Source: Paenibacillus barengoltzii NBRC 101215
Lineage (GTDB): Bacteria > Bacillota > Bacilli > Paenibacillales > Paenibacillaceae
Length of the DNA: 64,000 nucleotides
NCBI RefSeq assembly: GCF_004000745.1
Contig: NZ_BILV01000014.1
Coordinates: forward strand, 1-64,000
Reading direction: 5' to 3'
Positions 17,540-25,824 of the stretch are shown piece after piece. The stretch's first letter is position 1. The number at the start of each line of letters is the position of its first letter. Made by a program: the position numbers and the translations under genes. The notes under the pieces were generated by a model. The model was given only the letters and a program-made list of their open reading frames with translations. It was not told the DNA's origin and did no database searches.

Positions 17540-18283
17540 CTATCTCAAATCAAACCCCTTGCTCTTCACGTACTCCGTGTACCCGCCGAGCGGCAGATCC
17601 TGTTTCAGGATGGACACCAATTTGCCGGACCAGCTGGCTTTTTGCTTGTTGCTCGTGCGTGCACCGTAATATTCCCCGATCTCCCGGTCATAGCTCTCGA
17701 TTTGCTCTTTGAGATCCGGATTGTACTGGTTCTCGAAAAATACCGCACTACGCGGCAGACGCGGCTTCTGCTCGGGGGACTCGTCGGGAATGCCCACTGC
17801 CAGGCCAACCAAAGGCAGGACGAACTCCGGCAGACCAAGCCATTCGTCAAGGTCAGGCAGCGCCTCGTTGATTCCGCCGATCATGACGGCTCCAAGTCCC
17901 ATGGATTCGGCCGCCACATTGGCATTTTGCACGGCCAGCGCAGCGCAGAACACCGCGGTTTGGTAAAAATACGAGTAGCTCAGGTTACGGCTGATGTTCT
18001 CCTGATCGGCGGGGTCGGCGGCTAGCTTGATTCGATAGAGATCGGCGCAAAACACGAAAAAGTAGCCGCATTCCTCAATCCAAGGATTGTTGGAACGCTT
18101 TGCGATCTTGCTTCGTCGTTCAGGGTCGGTGATACCGACGATGGAGTAGGGCTGCATATGTGCAGAGGATGGAGCCATTTGTGCGGCATCCACGATCGCT
18201 CCGATTTGTTCTTTGGTGAGCGGGATATTCTGAAACTTGCGAATCGAGCGGTGTTGGCCGATGACTTGCAGAACTTCGTTCAT
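17540..18283 (-). CDS. NfsA-type NADPH-dependent nitroreductase (FMN)
   Basis: A 247-residue flavoprotein. HRSIRKF near residue 12 and the SSAHMQPYSIVG stretch near 40 bind FMN, and PLVGLAVGIPDESPEQKPRLP is typical of the NfsA/FRP group. The C-terminal RTSNKQKASW stretch matches the NADPH-binding end of these enzymes. It would reduce nitroaromatics, quinones or flavins. The ATG at 18283 is chosen: GGGAGG lies just upstream, and an in-frame ATG at 18298 would put that site inside the gene. It is divergent from a MarR gene with two operators in the gap, so MarR very probably represses it. Confidence 0.9.
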   Translation of the reverse strand: MNEVLQVIGQHRSIRKFQNIPLTKEQIGAIVDAAQMAPSSAHMQPYSIVGITDPERRSKIAKRSNNPWIEECGYFFVFCADLYRIKLAADPADQENISRNLSYSYFYQTAVFCAALAVQNANVAAESMGLGAVMIGGINEALPDLDEWLGLPEFVLPLVGLAVGIPDESPEQKPRLPRSAVFFENQYNPDLKEQIESYDREIGEYYGARTSNKQKASWSGKLVSILKQDLPLGGYTEYVKSKGFDLR

Positions 18284-18309
18284 ATGATTTCCTCCCATTC
18301 ATCATTTCT

Positions 18310-18331
18310 TATGGTTTCCATGGAAACCATA
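18310..18331. promoter_or_regulatory. Operator 1: perfect 22-bp palindrome for the MarR regulator
   Basis: ATGGTTTCCATGGAAACCAT at 18311-18330 is fully palindromic, and the flanking T and A extend it to 22 bases. It overlaps the -10 and predicted start of a minus-strand promoter, with TTGACG (18357-18352) and TAATAT (18334-18329) 17 bases apart, that serves the nitroreductase. Confidence 0.8.
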
Positions 18332-18357
18332 TTAACAGGATGGATCGATTTCGTCAA

Positions 18358-18385
18358 ATAGTTTCTTAGGAAACCATGTTATAAT
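18358..18385 (+). promoter_or_regulatory. Operator 2 and -10 element of the MarR gene
   Basis: ATAGTTTCTTAGGAAACCAT (18358-18377) matches operator 1 at 16 of 20 positions with arms GTTTC/GAAAC. It ends 3 bases before a perfect TATAAT (18380-18385) directed towards the MarR gene. No good -35 was found. The position suggests autorepression. Confidence 0.65.
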
Positions 18386-18411
18386 AAAAAGAAAAAAGGC
18401 AGGCTTATCAT

Positions 18412-18924
18412 ATGCCCGATCTAAATGACGATTTGCTTCACCTTAAACATCGAATTGAACAGTCCATGTACCGGATTCTGATTCGTGAAGCCGATGAAGA
18501 TCAGGATCGGCTGTGGATGATGGAGCGTATTTCCGACGATAGGCTCAAGAAGCTGCTTCCTCACCTCTCGATCTCCAGCTTGCACGTGTTGGATGTGATC
18601 TTTACGCATGGCAGCATCAAAGGGGTGGATATCGCCCGCGAGATGGGAATGACGAAGGGCGCGGTCTCGAAAATTACGCGTAAGCTGCTGGATCAAGGAT
18701 TGATTCAGAAAACGCAGCTTCCGGATAATCTGAAAGAAATCTACTTTTCCGTCACGCCGCTTGGCACCGAACTGGCCGAAATGCATCAGGTATTTCACCA
18801 AGCGCAAGAGCATCGAGGGCTGGAGCTGTTTAAGAGTTACGATATGGCGTCCTTAGAGATTGTTGCCGATTTCCTGGAGAAGCTGGCCGGCCTGGTGTCG
18901 GAGCCGCCGCACCCGGAGGAATGA
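18412..18924 (+). CDS. MarR-family transcriptional regulator
   Basis: A 170-residue protein, slightly longer than most MarR proteins because of an N-terminal helical extension of about 35 residues. The winged helix lies near 50-120. It has the SIKGVDIAREMGMTKGAVSK recognition region (about 62-82) and the wing DNLKEIYFSVTPLG. The C-terminal helix would complete the dimer interface. Orientation opposite to the nitroreductase and the two palindromes between them point to a repressor of both genes. Such regulators usually respond to small aromatic or electrophilic compounds; the ligand is not visible here. Confidence 0.9.
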   Translation: MPDLNDDLLHLKHRIEQSMYRILIREADEDQDRLWMMERISDDRLKKLLPHLSISSLHVLDVIFTHGSIKGVDIAREMGMTKGAVSKITRKLLDQGLIQKTQLPDNLKEIYFSVTPLGTELAEMHQVFHQAQEHRGLELFKSYDMASLEIVADFLEKLAGLVSEPPHPEE

Positions 18925-18973
18925 CGGGGCTTGTCCTAGCCTAAAGTCTAGTTTCAAACACCACCTAAGACGG

Positions 18974-19002
18974 TTATGTCACGCCAGCAGGGTCGTTATA
19001 AT
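18974..19002 (+). promoter_or_regulatory. Probable promoter of the sensor/two-component operon
   Basis: A perfect -10 TATAAT (18997-19002) lies 17 bases after a poor -35 (TTATGT, 18974-18979). The weak -35 would fit a promoter that needs an activator, perhaps the NarL-type regulator of the same operon. Confidence 0.45.
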
Positions 19003-19052
19003 GAGCTTATACATTTGGTACGTGACTGAAGGAGTCAAAGGAGTGTTTAAAC

Positions 19053-19850
19053 GTGAAGGCAGTTGAAGCGACAAATGTGGCGAAAGCGGGGAAGGTGAAT
19101 TGGGCGCTGTTTAATCCCAAAACCTATGCAACGATGCTCTATTTGCTGTTAGCTCTCCCGTTAGGGATTATTTATTTCACGCTGGCGATCACCGGGCTTG
19201 CCATTTCCATTGCGTTGACTCCGGTATTTATCGGAATCCCGATGTTTTTGGGAATGGCGAAGTTGATAAACGGCATTGTGAGCTTTGAGCAAGGTCTGAT
19301 TCGGCATATATTGGGGTTGCCGGTTCCGCCTGCAGCAGCTCCAAAGCAACCCTCGGCAGAAGCCGGCACGAATTGGTTCATGCGTATGGTCAAAGGGTTT
19401 GACGGGGAACTGTTCTTCCGCAACTTGATGTTGGTCGTGCTTCGTTTGGTCACCGGCATCGTATTCTTTGCGGTCATGATCGTTGCGCTTGCCCTGGGCA
19501 TTGGCTTTATTGCGCTCCCTGTGGTGCACATCGTTCTGATGAATGAATATCAGCTGGATATTTTGGAAAATAACCTGTTTACCTACTTCCATCTCAACTG
19601 GACCTATAATCAACAATACCTGCTATACGTGGGCGTAGGGCTCTTCCTGTTCTGGGTAGCGCTTCGCGTCGTGAATGGGCTGATGCAGGTTCAGCGCAGA
19701 ATCATGTATGTAGACGAAGCTTATTTGCAGCCGGCACCTGAGCCGTCGGCTCCAGCTCCAGCTTCACACCCATTCCATACACCGGTGATTCCGCAATTTG
19801 AGGATGATCTTCCCGAGCATCCTGCGACTGAGAAAGTGTGGCTTGCTTAA
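19053..19850 (+). CDS. Stand-alone putative-sensor-domain membrane protein
   Basis: A 265-residue protein with four membrane segments in two pairs (about 30-55, 58-80, 130-155, 185-215). The pairs surround a middle region and precede a Pro/Ala-rich C-terminal tail. It matches the putative sensor domain that is often fused to the N-terminus of histidine kinases (for example the stretch NPKTYATMLYLLLALPLGI). Here it is a separate gene just ahead of a kinase and a regulator. It probably modulates that kinase in the membrane. GTG start with AAAGGAG upstream. Confidence 0.75.
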   Translation: MKAVEATNVAKAGKVNWALFNPKTYATMLYLLLALPLGIIYFTLAITGLAISIALTPVFIGIPMFLGMAKLINGIVSFEQGLIRHILGLPVPPAAAPKQPSAEAGTNWFMRMVKGFDGELFFRNLMLVVLRLVTGIVFFAVMIVALALGIGFIALPVVHIVLMNEYQLDILENNLFTYFHLNWTYNQQYLLYVGVGLFLFWVALRVVNGLMQVQRRIMYVDEAYLQPAPEPSAPAPASHPFHTPVIPQFEDDLPEHPATEKVWLA

Positions 19851-20078
19851 GAAGTAAGGGTGATATTAAGTCCAATTTAACGGCAGTACGATCAAGGAAG
19901 GGTCGGTTTATCCGGCTCTTCCTTTTATTTTTTCCACAAGAATTTACAGGGCTAAGGATTTCTGCTTGAGATTCCAATTTGTAATGATGCTATTTATAAG
20001 CGACTGCTATATATTGATTTTAAGATCTAGCAAATTTGAAGCAACGGATTAGACTGGCATACAAAGGGTGGCTGAAGA

Positions 20079-21293
20079 TTGAGACAGACTGCATGGAAGA
20101 AGATCGTGAAGGGGAAGTGGCATTGGTTTGATCTTGTGTTTCTCGCCGTACGCACCTCCTGGTTAATCCTGGCGTTAAGAGATTTACGCGTCAACCCTGA
20201 GCAAATCATCGAGGCCTCCAATCCCTTGTTGACGACAGGTGCGCTTGCGCTGGTGGCTTTATGGTTAACAGCAAGTTATCTAATTCCGCTCGTGTTTTAT
20301 TTTTCCAAGAAACTAAAACCTTACAGCCCGTTGATTGAACTGGTCCTGATGGGACCGCTGGTTCTGTACTTCGCTGGAGAACCCGGGGTATTCGATTTGT
20401 ATAATTTGCCTGTGTTTACCGTGGGGTACTTTAGTTTTCGCAAAAAATATGCGTGGTACTACCTGCCAACCGTGATCGTGATTCCTTTACTGGCAGGCTG
20501 GATCTATGACTATCCGCTCAAGATGATTGCCAACGAAATGCTGGATAATACCGTGATGTTCATCATCGGTATTTGCTTGCGCGCGATGATCACGGGTCAC
20601 ACCCGGATGAAGGAAATGGTTCAGATCATTCAGGATCAGAACCAGACCTTAGAGCTGTACTCGAAGCAAATCAAACAGCTTACGATTGTCGAGGAAAGAA
20701 ACCGGATTGCCAGCGAGCTGCATGATACGGTGGGGCATACGTTTACGTCGACCATCCTAGGGATGGAAGCGGTCTATTACCAAATGGACCACGCTCCGGA
20801 TGTAGCCAAGGCGCAGTTGAAGGAGCTGGTGGAGTTTGCACGTACGGGCTACGAGGATGTCCGGCGGAACATTCACCAAATGGCGGTGTATGAGAACGAG
20901 AAATCACTGGTCAAGAGCTTGGCGGAGATTGCCGCGGAATTTGGCGAGCACACCCGAACACATGTGGTAGTGGAAGTGACCGGGGAAGAGCAAGAGCCGT
21001 ACACCACCCCCGAGTCGATTCGGATCGCATTGATTCGTTGTCTGCAAGAGGCTCTCACCAATGCCAAGCGCCATGGGCGGGCCACCGAAATCACCGTCAG
21101 CTTGACCTTTACGCCGCAATCGATATCCATGAAAGTCGTAGATAACGGCACGGGGCAGGAGAAGATCTCGGCCGGCTTCGGATTAAATGCCATGAACCAG
21201 CGGATTACCGGCCTAAATGGCACCATGGAGATCAGCTCGAAAGCTAACCTCGGAACAAGTCTCACGTGTACCATTCCACTGAAAGCAGGTTGA
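20079..21293 (+). CDS. LiaS/DesK-type sensor histidine kinase (HisKA_3)
   Basis: A 404-residue kinase with about five membrane helices in residues 15-175 and then a coiled-coil stretch (about 185-205). The phospho-acceptor is His215 in ASELHDTVGHTF. The HATPase domain has RCLQEALTNAKRHG, DNGTG and GFGLNAMNQRI. The DxxxH-type N-terminus has no large extracellular sensor, as in LiaS-type cell-envelope-stress kinases. TTG start at 20079. A regulator gene begins 4 bases after its stop, and the sensor-domain protein lies upstream across about 230 bases. Confidence 0.9.
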   Translation: MRQTAWKKIVKGKWHWFDLVFLAVRTSWLILALRDLRVNPEQIIEASNPLLTTGALALVALWLTASYLIPLVFYFSKKLKPYSPLIELVLMGPLVLYFAGEPGVFDLYNLPVFTVGYFSFRKKYAWYYLPTVIVIPLLAGWIYDYPLKMIANEMLDNTVMFIIGICLRAMITGHTRMKEMVQIIQDQNQTLELYSKQIKQLTIVEERNRIASELHDTVGHTFTSTILGMEAVYYQMDHAPDVAKAQLKELVEFARTGYEDVRRNIHQMAVYENEKSLVKSLAEIAAEFGEHTRTHVVVEVTGEEQEPYTTPESIRIALIRCLQEALTNAKRHGRATEITVSLTFTPQSISMKVVDNGTGQEKISAGFGLNAMNQRITGLNGTMEISSKANLGTSLTCTIPLKAG

Positions 21294-21297
21294 AAAT

Positions 21298-21933
21298 ATG
21301 AAGTCTATTCAGGTCGTCCTTGTCGAAGATCAACTCCTGATCTTAAACAGCCTGAAGATCATCCTCAACGCGACCGAGGATATCGAAGTCGTAGGAACGG
21401 CGATGAACGGGGAAGAGGCGTTGTCCGTATTGGAGCAAGTGCAGCCGGATGTCGTATTGATGGATGTCCATATGCCGATCATGGACGGGTTAGAAGCGAC
21501 GAGGCTCGCCAAAGCCAAGTGGCCCTCCTTGAAAATCATCATGCTGACGACGCTGCAAACCAGAGATTCCGTCGTAGGCGCTCTAGAAGCCGGGGCAGAA
21601 GGGTACATCTTAAAAGCGATTGATCCGCTTGATCTCGCGGCAGCCATTCGGCTCGTGAGTCGGGGGGAGACGATGATTTCCCAGGAGGTCGCCAAGCTGC
21701 TGTTCACCGGCCCGAAGGGCGGGCATCTGCAGCCGGCGAATGAGCGGGAGGCGCTGACCGAACGAGAGATGGAAATCCTGAAATGCCTCTCCAATGGGTT
21801 AACGAACAGTATGATCGCCGAGAAGCTATTTTTATCCGAAGGAACGGTAAGAAACTATATCTCCAGCATTTACAGCAAATTAAATGTACATAGCCGGATT
21901 GAGGCAATCAACAAAGCGAAAGGCTTATTTTAA
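21298..21933 (+). CDS. NarL-family response regulator
   Basis: A 211-residue regulator. The receiver has VEDQ near residue 8, phospho-acceptor Asp near 54 (VVLMDVHMPIMDG), Thr near 82 and Lys near 104 (YILKAIDP). The LuxR-type helix-turn-helix runs from LTEREMEIL to GTVRNYISSI. It is the partner of the preceding kinase. A terminator follows within two bases of the stop. The serine hydrolase gene downstream is a plausible target, but no operator is established. Confidence 0.92.
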   Translation: MKSIQVVLVEDQLLILNSLKIILNATEDIEVVGTAMNGEEALSVLEQVQPDVVLMDVHMPIMDGLEATRLAKAKWPSLKIIMLTTLQTRDSVVGALEAGAEGYILKAIDPLDLAAAIRLVSRGETMISQEVAKLLFTGPKGGHLQPANEREALTEREMEILKCLSNGLTNSMIAEKLFLSEGTVRNYISSIYSKLNVHSRIEAINKAKGLF

Positions 21934-21934
21934 G

Positions 21935-21963
21935 AGCTCTGGAATTGGTCCAGAGCTTTTTTT
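21935..21963 (+). terminator. Terminator of the sensor/two-component operon
   Basis: Arms AGCTCTGGA (21935-21943) and TCCAGAGCT (21949-21957) with an eight-base T run. Confidence 0.9.
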
Positions 21964-22078
21964 TAGATATGACATATCATGTGACACGATCATGACAACC
22001 TGCACTATGCGCCAGTGACATCTTTTCCGTACGCTTAGGATGTGATCAATAGGTTAGGAAAGGAAGTAGAACAACTTG

Positions 22079-23539
22079 ATGCGAAAACTGCTTTTGCTTG
22101 TCATCATTTTCTTCGTGAGCGGGCTTCCTTCGGTCAGCTTGGCGCAAGAGAAGGGGATTAGCCAAACAACATTAAATATCATCCATGAGTATGTCACAGA
22201 GCAGTTTAACAATAACCGGGTGATCGGCGGGGCGTACGCCATTACTCAAGAAGGAAAGGTCATTGCGGCTAAGGGCATCGGGATTGCGGATGTAGAGACC
22301 AAGGAGCCGGTTACGCCGGAAACCGTCTATGCGACAGCTTCAGTCACGAAGGCATTCACAGCTGCGGCGATTTTGCAATTAGCAGAGCAAGGTCAAATCG
22401 ACCTGGACGCGCCCGTGAACACCTACATTCCTTGGTTTACCTATAAAGATCGGGATCGCTCCGCTAAAGTGACGATTCGCCATTTGCTTACCCATTCGGC
22501 CGGAATTCAACGGTTGGAAGCGGACGGGTCTATCTTTCAAAATGAACGGGAAAATCGGAACTCCTTGGAGAAGAGCGTCCGGGCTTTGAGCACCGTCTCC
22601 ATGACCGCAGATCCCGGTACCGAGGGTTCTTACTGCAATACTTGTTACAATACGCTGGGATTGGTGATTGAGAAGGTCACCCAGACCGACTATGAACAAT
22701 ATATGAAGGAGCATATCTTCGCACCATTAGGGATGGACCACACCGCATTTGATCCGACCAAAATGGACCATGTCGCAAGTGAGTATATGTGGTTGTTTGG
22801 ACTGAAGCATAAATCTGCTCCGAACGTAGAGGTCTTTGGCCATAGTCAGAACCCGGAAGGCGGGATCTATTCGAATGTGCTCGATCTGTCCAAGTTTCTA
22901 GCCGCGATGCTGGGAGAGGGTCCGGAGTTGCTTCGTCCGGAGACCTTGCAGACCTCGCAGCAGGGAGAGATTTCTACGGGGAGCGACGGGTCTTTCTACT
23001 CCATTAGCGGCTTTGAAGAGGGAAGCCGGCATCAGACCCGGATTCTATACAAAGCGGGCGACGGTATTGGCTCGACGGCGATGGTTGTGATGATTCCCGA
23101 GATGAAGGTAGGAATATCCCTGCTCATTGGCGATTCTATTCCGGAAATAGGTCAGCCCCTGGCCTTTGGGATTGCTGATATCCTGTTAGGGAAGAAGCCC
23201 TCCGATGTTCATGTGGGGATCACCTTCTGGAGGCTGCTGGGTTCGATCTCCTTAGGGCTGGTTATTATCGGAATCGTCCTGCTGGTCTTGCTCGTGAGAT
23301 CGATTTTCTTGTTACAGCATCCACAGAAGCCATTTCGAAGAGGATGGACGATTTGCCGGACCGTGCTATGTATCATCATACTCCTGCCCATCATGTACTT
23401 GCTGATCACCGTGCATCCGACGCAAATCGGTTTTTACGGGTATCCGCACGATCTAGCCGTCGGCTTATTCGCCATCATGATATCTTTGGCCCTCTGGGTG
23501 GTGTATAGCCTCATCGCATTGATCGCGATAAGGAAATAA
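22079..23539 (+). CDS. Class C beta-lactamase-like serine hydrolase with membrane tail
   Basis: About 486 residues. After a signal peptide (residues 1-23), the domain shows SVTK (Ser88 nucleophile, Lys91), YCN as the Tyr motif near residue 188, and a degenerate third motif. About residues 380-486 hold three membrane helices. This is the Pbp4*/EstB-like group, whose members act as D-aminopeptidases, esterases or peptidoglycan hydrolases rather than true beta-lactamases. It would sit on the outer face of the membrane. The ATG at 22079 and the TTG immediately before it share the same AAAGGAAG site. It follows a kinase/regulator pair of the envelope-stress type. Confidence 0.87.
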   Translation: MRKLLLLVIIFFVSGLPSVSLAQEKGISQTTLNIIHEYVTEQFNNNRVIGGAYAITQEGKVIAAKGIGIADVETKEPVTPETVYATASVTKAFTAAAILQLAEQGQIDLDAPVNTYIPWFTYKDRDRSAKVTIRHLLTHSAGIQRLEADGSIFQNERENRNSLEKSVRALSTVSMTADPGTEGSYCNTCYNTLGLVIEKVTQTDYEQYMKEHIFAPLGMDHTAFDPTKMDHVASEYMWLFGLKHKSAPNVEVFGHSQNPEGGIYSNVLDLSKFLAAMLGEGPELLRPETLQTSQQGEISTGSDGSFYSISGFEEGSRHQTRILYKAGDGIGSTAMVVMIPEMKVGISLLIGDSIPEIGQPLAFGIADILLGKKPSDVHVGITFWRLLGSISLGLVIIGIVLLVLLVRSIFLLQHPQKPFRRGWTICRTVLCIIILLPIMYLLITVHPTQIGFYGYPHDLAVGLFAIMISLALWVVYSLIALIAIRK

Positions 23540-23553
23540 GGAGAAATCAGACA

Positions 23554-23586
23554 GGGCTCCAGGCTTCGCCGGGAGCCCTTTTTTGT
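23554..23586 (+). terminator. Terminator of the serine hydrolase gene
   Basis: Stem GGGCTCC (23554-23560) with GGAGCCC (23572-23578), followed by TTTTTTG. Confidence 0.85.
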
Positions 23587-23856
23587 TGTTCACTATGTCA
23601 TTTGCCTCTAGGAATGTTTGAAAATTGAAAGGGATGGTTCAAATTTTGAATGTAGTCGCTGTGTAATTTTTTCTAAAATATGGGTGCAACAAACTAAATG
23701 AACTTAAAGGAGGGAATTTATGAAAGCGCTTCTATTAGCATCTGATAGAAGTGTTAATTCAGTTATCGTTGGAATCGGTTAGCAGATAGTAAGTTCACAG
23801 CCTGGGATTCGCGAGCAAAACCAAGAGAACATGACGATCGTAGGAGGGATTCTTTC
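23587..23856 (+). promoter_or_regulatory. Leader region of the esterase gene with cre-like site and 20-codon frame
   Basis: This gap holds three overlapping signals. A cre-like element TGAAAGCGCTTCTA (23721-23734) matches the 14-base catabolite-responsive consensus except at one conserved position. A hairpin with 7-base arms CTTCTAT/ATAGAAG lies at 23729-23751. A 20-codon frame (ATG 23720, TAG 23780-23782) follows an AAAGGAGGG site. Whether the short frame is translated is not known. The real esterase start at 23857 has its own GGAGGG site. Confidence 0.4.
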
Positions 23857-25665
23857 ATGAAGAGAAGAATAAGGCTATTCCTGCAATCCATGATGATGTT
23901 GTTGATCAGTGTATCCTTAATGCTAACGAATGCTTCCTATTCGGGAGCAGAGGCTGCTGCAGCTGCGGGTCCAGGTCATCCTGATCCGGGAGCCAAGAAC
24001 GGATTCGATCCTCAAGGCAGAATGGTCGCGAAATTCGGGTCGCCTGTGATCGATGGTAACGTGGATAAGGTATGGAGCAAGGCGCAGCCGGTGTCACCCC
24101 AACATGTGTCGGGCGAGGTGGAGGCCTCTGCTGTTTTAAGAGCGCTATGGGATGACCAGGCTCTCTATGTTCTGGCTGAAGTCAAGGACCCGCACCTATC
24201 CGTTGCCTCCGTAAACCCGTACATGCAAGATTCCTTGGAGTTGTTTCTTGATGAGAACCATGACAAGACCTCGGAATATGGTGTAGACGATGTGCATTTT
24301 CGCGTCAATTATGAGAATAACCAGTCGGTAGACAACGGGGATGTGCAGCGGTTTTATACGGCTGCGAAACGAGTGGACGGCGGATATGTAATCGAAGCCC
24401 GAATTGCTCTGAAATCCAAACCCGAAAACAACAAGGTTGTAGGCTTCGAGCTGCAAATCAACGATGCCAAAGGATCAACGAGATCGGGTACGCTTAACGT
24501 CTTTGATGCCACAGGCAATGCCTGGAATGACACGGGAAAGTTCGGGGAACTGGTTCTAAACGGCAAGGGGAAGGGCGACATTAGCGGAGTAAATCCTTAT
24601 GATCTTCTCAACTTGTTCCGAAGCACACTCAAGCTTGACTTCAAGCTATATAAAAACCCCGATGTCGTTACGGAAGCTCTCACGAAGGTTGTCGCGGCTA
24701 ACGTGTTAAACGATAAAAAAGTCACCCAACAACAGATAGACGAACAGATTGCCATGATCCAAGCTGCGGTGGACCAATTGGAAATGACGGAAGAAGCGGC
24801 CAATGAGAAATATTTCAAGCCGGTTCCGGATGCCTATCGGATGGCCAGCGATCAACCAGGCACCATCGAGAGACTCACATACTTGGCACCGAATGTAACG
24901 AACGGAATGGACGAGAAGAAGTTGAATGTCTATCTTCCTTATGGCTATGACCCTTCCGATCCCGCGAAGAAATATAATGTTCTATACCTGATGCACGGCG
25001 GCGGGGAAAATGAAGACCTGCTCTTTGGCGGACCAGGGCAAAGCAAGGAGCTCGCGAAAATCTTGGACAATATGATCGCAAACGGGGATATCGAGCCGTT
25101 GATTGTGGTTACGCCAACCTTCTATGGCGGGAAGAATGATACCGCCCTATTCCACGAGGAATTGACCAATATCATTCTTCCATTGGTAGAGACCAAATAT
25201 CATACCTATGCCCAATCGGCTAGCCCGGAAGATTTGAAGGCTTCCCGGGAGCATCGGGCGTTCGGCGGCTTCTCTATGGGATCCGTTACAACTTGGTATA
25301 CTTTTATTCATAAGCTTGACTACTTTAAGTATTACCTGCCGTTAAGCGGTGATAGTTGGGTGTTAGGCCAGGGAGCCGGGGGCAGCAAACCGAAGGAAAC
25401 TGCGGAATATCTGGCCAAAGTTGTGAAAGATGCGGGCTATCAACCGCAGGATTATTATATTTTCAGTGCCACCGGCAATCTGGATATTGCTTACCCGAAT
25501 TTAAAACCGCAGATTGATGCGATGAAGCAACTCACGGACACCTTTATCTACTCATCGGATACGACTAAAGGGAACTTCTATTTCATTGTAGGCGACGGCG
25601 GTACGCATGCTTGGCATTGGGTGAATCAGTACATTTATGATATTCTGCCAGATCTGTTCCACTAG
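23857..25665 (+). CDS. Secreted CBM9-linked esterase (feruloyl/acetyl-xylan esterase type)
   Basis: A 602-residue secreted protein. A signal peptide ends near residue 34. A CBM9-like xylan-binding domain (about 45-245) follows; it resembles the CBM9 in the xylanase of this window, for example LQINDAKGSTRS near 197. A helical FIVAR-like linker (about 250-320) comes next. The C-terminal esterase D-type alpha/beta hydrolase (about 335-602) has LMHGGGENE, the nucleophile in FGGFSMGS (Ser473), and the catalytic His584 in GGTHAWHW. Such domains remove ferulate or acetate from arabinoxylan. The next genes encode a YesM/YesN pair, a sugar transporter and an arabinofuranosidase, which fits that use. 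Confidence 0.85.
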   Translation: MKRRIRLFLQSMMMLLISVSLMLTNASYSGAEAAAAAGPGHPDPGAKNGFDPQGRMVAKFGSPVIDGNVDKVWSKAQPVSPQHVSGEVEASAVLRALWDDQALYVLAEVKDPHLSVASVNPYMQDSLELFLDENHDKTSEYGVDDVHFRVNYENNQSVDNGDVQRFYTAAKRVDGGYVIEARIALKSKPENNKVVGFELQINDAKGSTRSGTLNVFDATGNAWNDTGKFGELVLNGKGKGDISGVNPYDLLNLFRSTLKLDFKLYKNPDVVTEALTKVVAANVLNDKKVTQQQIDEQIAMIQAAVDQLEMTEEAANEKYFKPVPDAYRMASDQPGTIERLTYLAPNVTNGMDEKKLNVYLPYGYDPSDPAKKYNVLYLMHGGGENEDLLFGGPGQSKELAKILDNMIANGDIEPLIVVTPTFYGGKNDTALFHEELTNIILPLVETKYHTYAQSASPEDLKASREHRAFGGFSMGSVTTWYTFIHKLDYFKYYLPLSGDSWVLGQGAGGSKPKETAEYLAKVVKDAGYQPQDYYIFSATGNLDIAYPNLKPQIDAMKQLTDTFIYSSDTTKGNFYFIVGDGGTHAWHWVNQYIYDILPDLFH

Positions 25666-25696
25666 CCCCCCTACATCCTCATACTTGTTCAATTCC

Positions 25697-25730
25697 AAGG
25701 CCATTTGTCACTGAGGTGACAGATGGCCTT
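25697..25730. terminator. Long hairpin after the esterase gene
   Basis: Fifteen-base arms (25697-25711 and 25716-25730, AAGGCCATTTGTCAC with one G-T pair) around a 4-base loop. There is no T tract after it, so termination is likely but not certain. Confidence 0.6.
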
Positions 25731-25824
25731 AAGGTAGAATGAAATCGGCTATGTCCCATAGGAGAGACGGTCGTTATATAATGGGGGTTATAGATATTCG
25801 CATCAGAAGCAGGAGGCCGATGAA

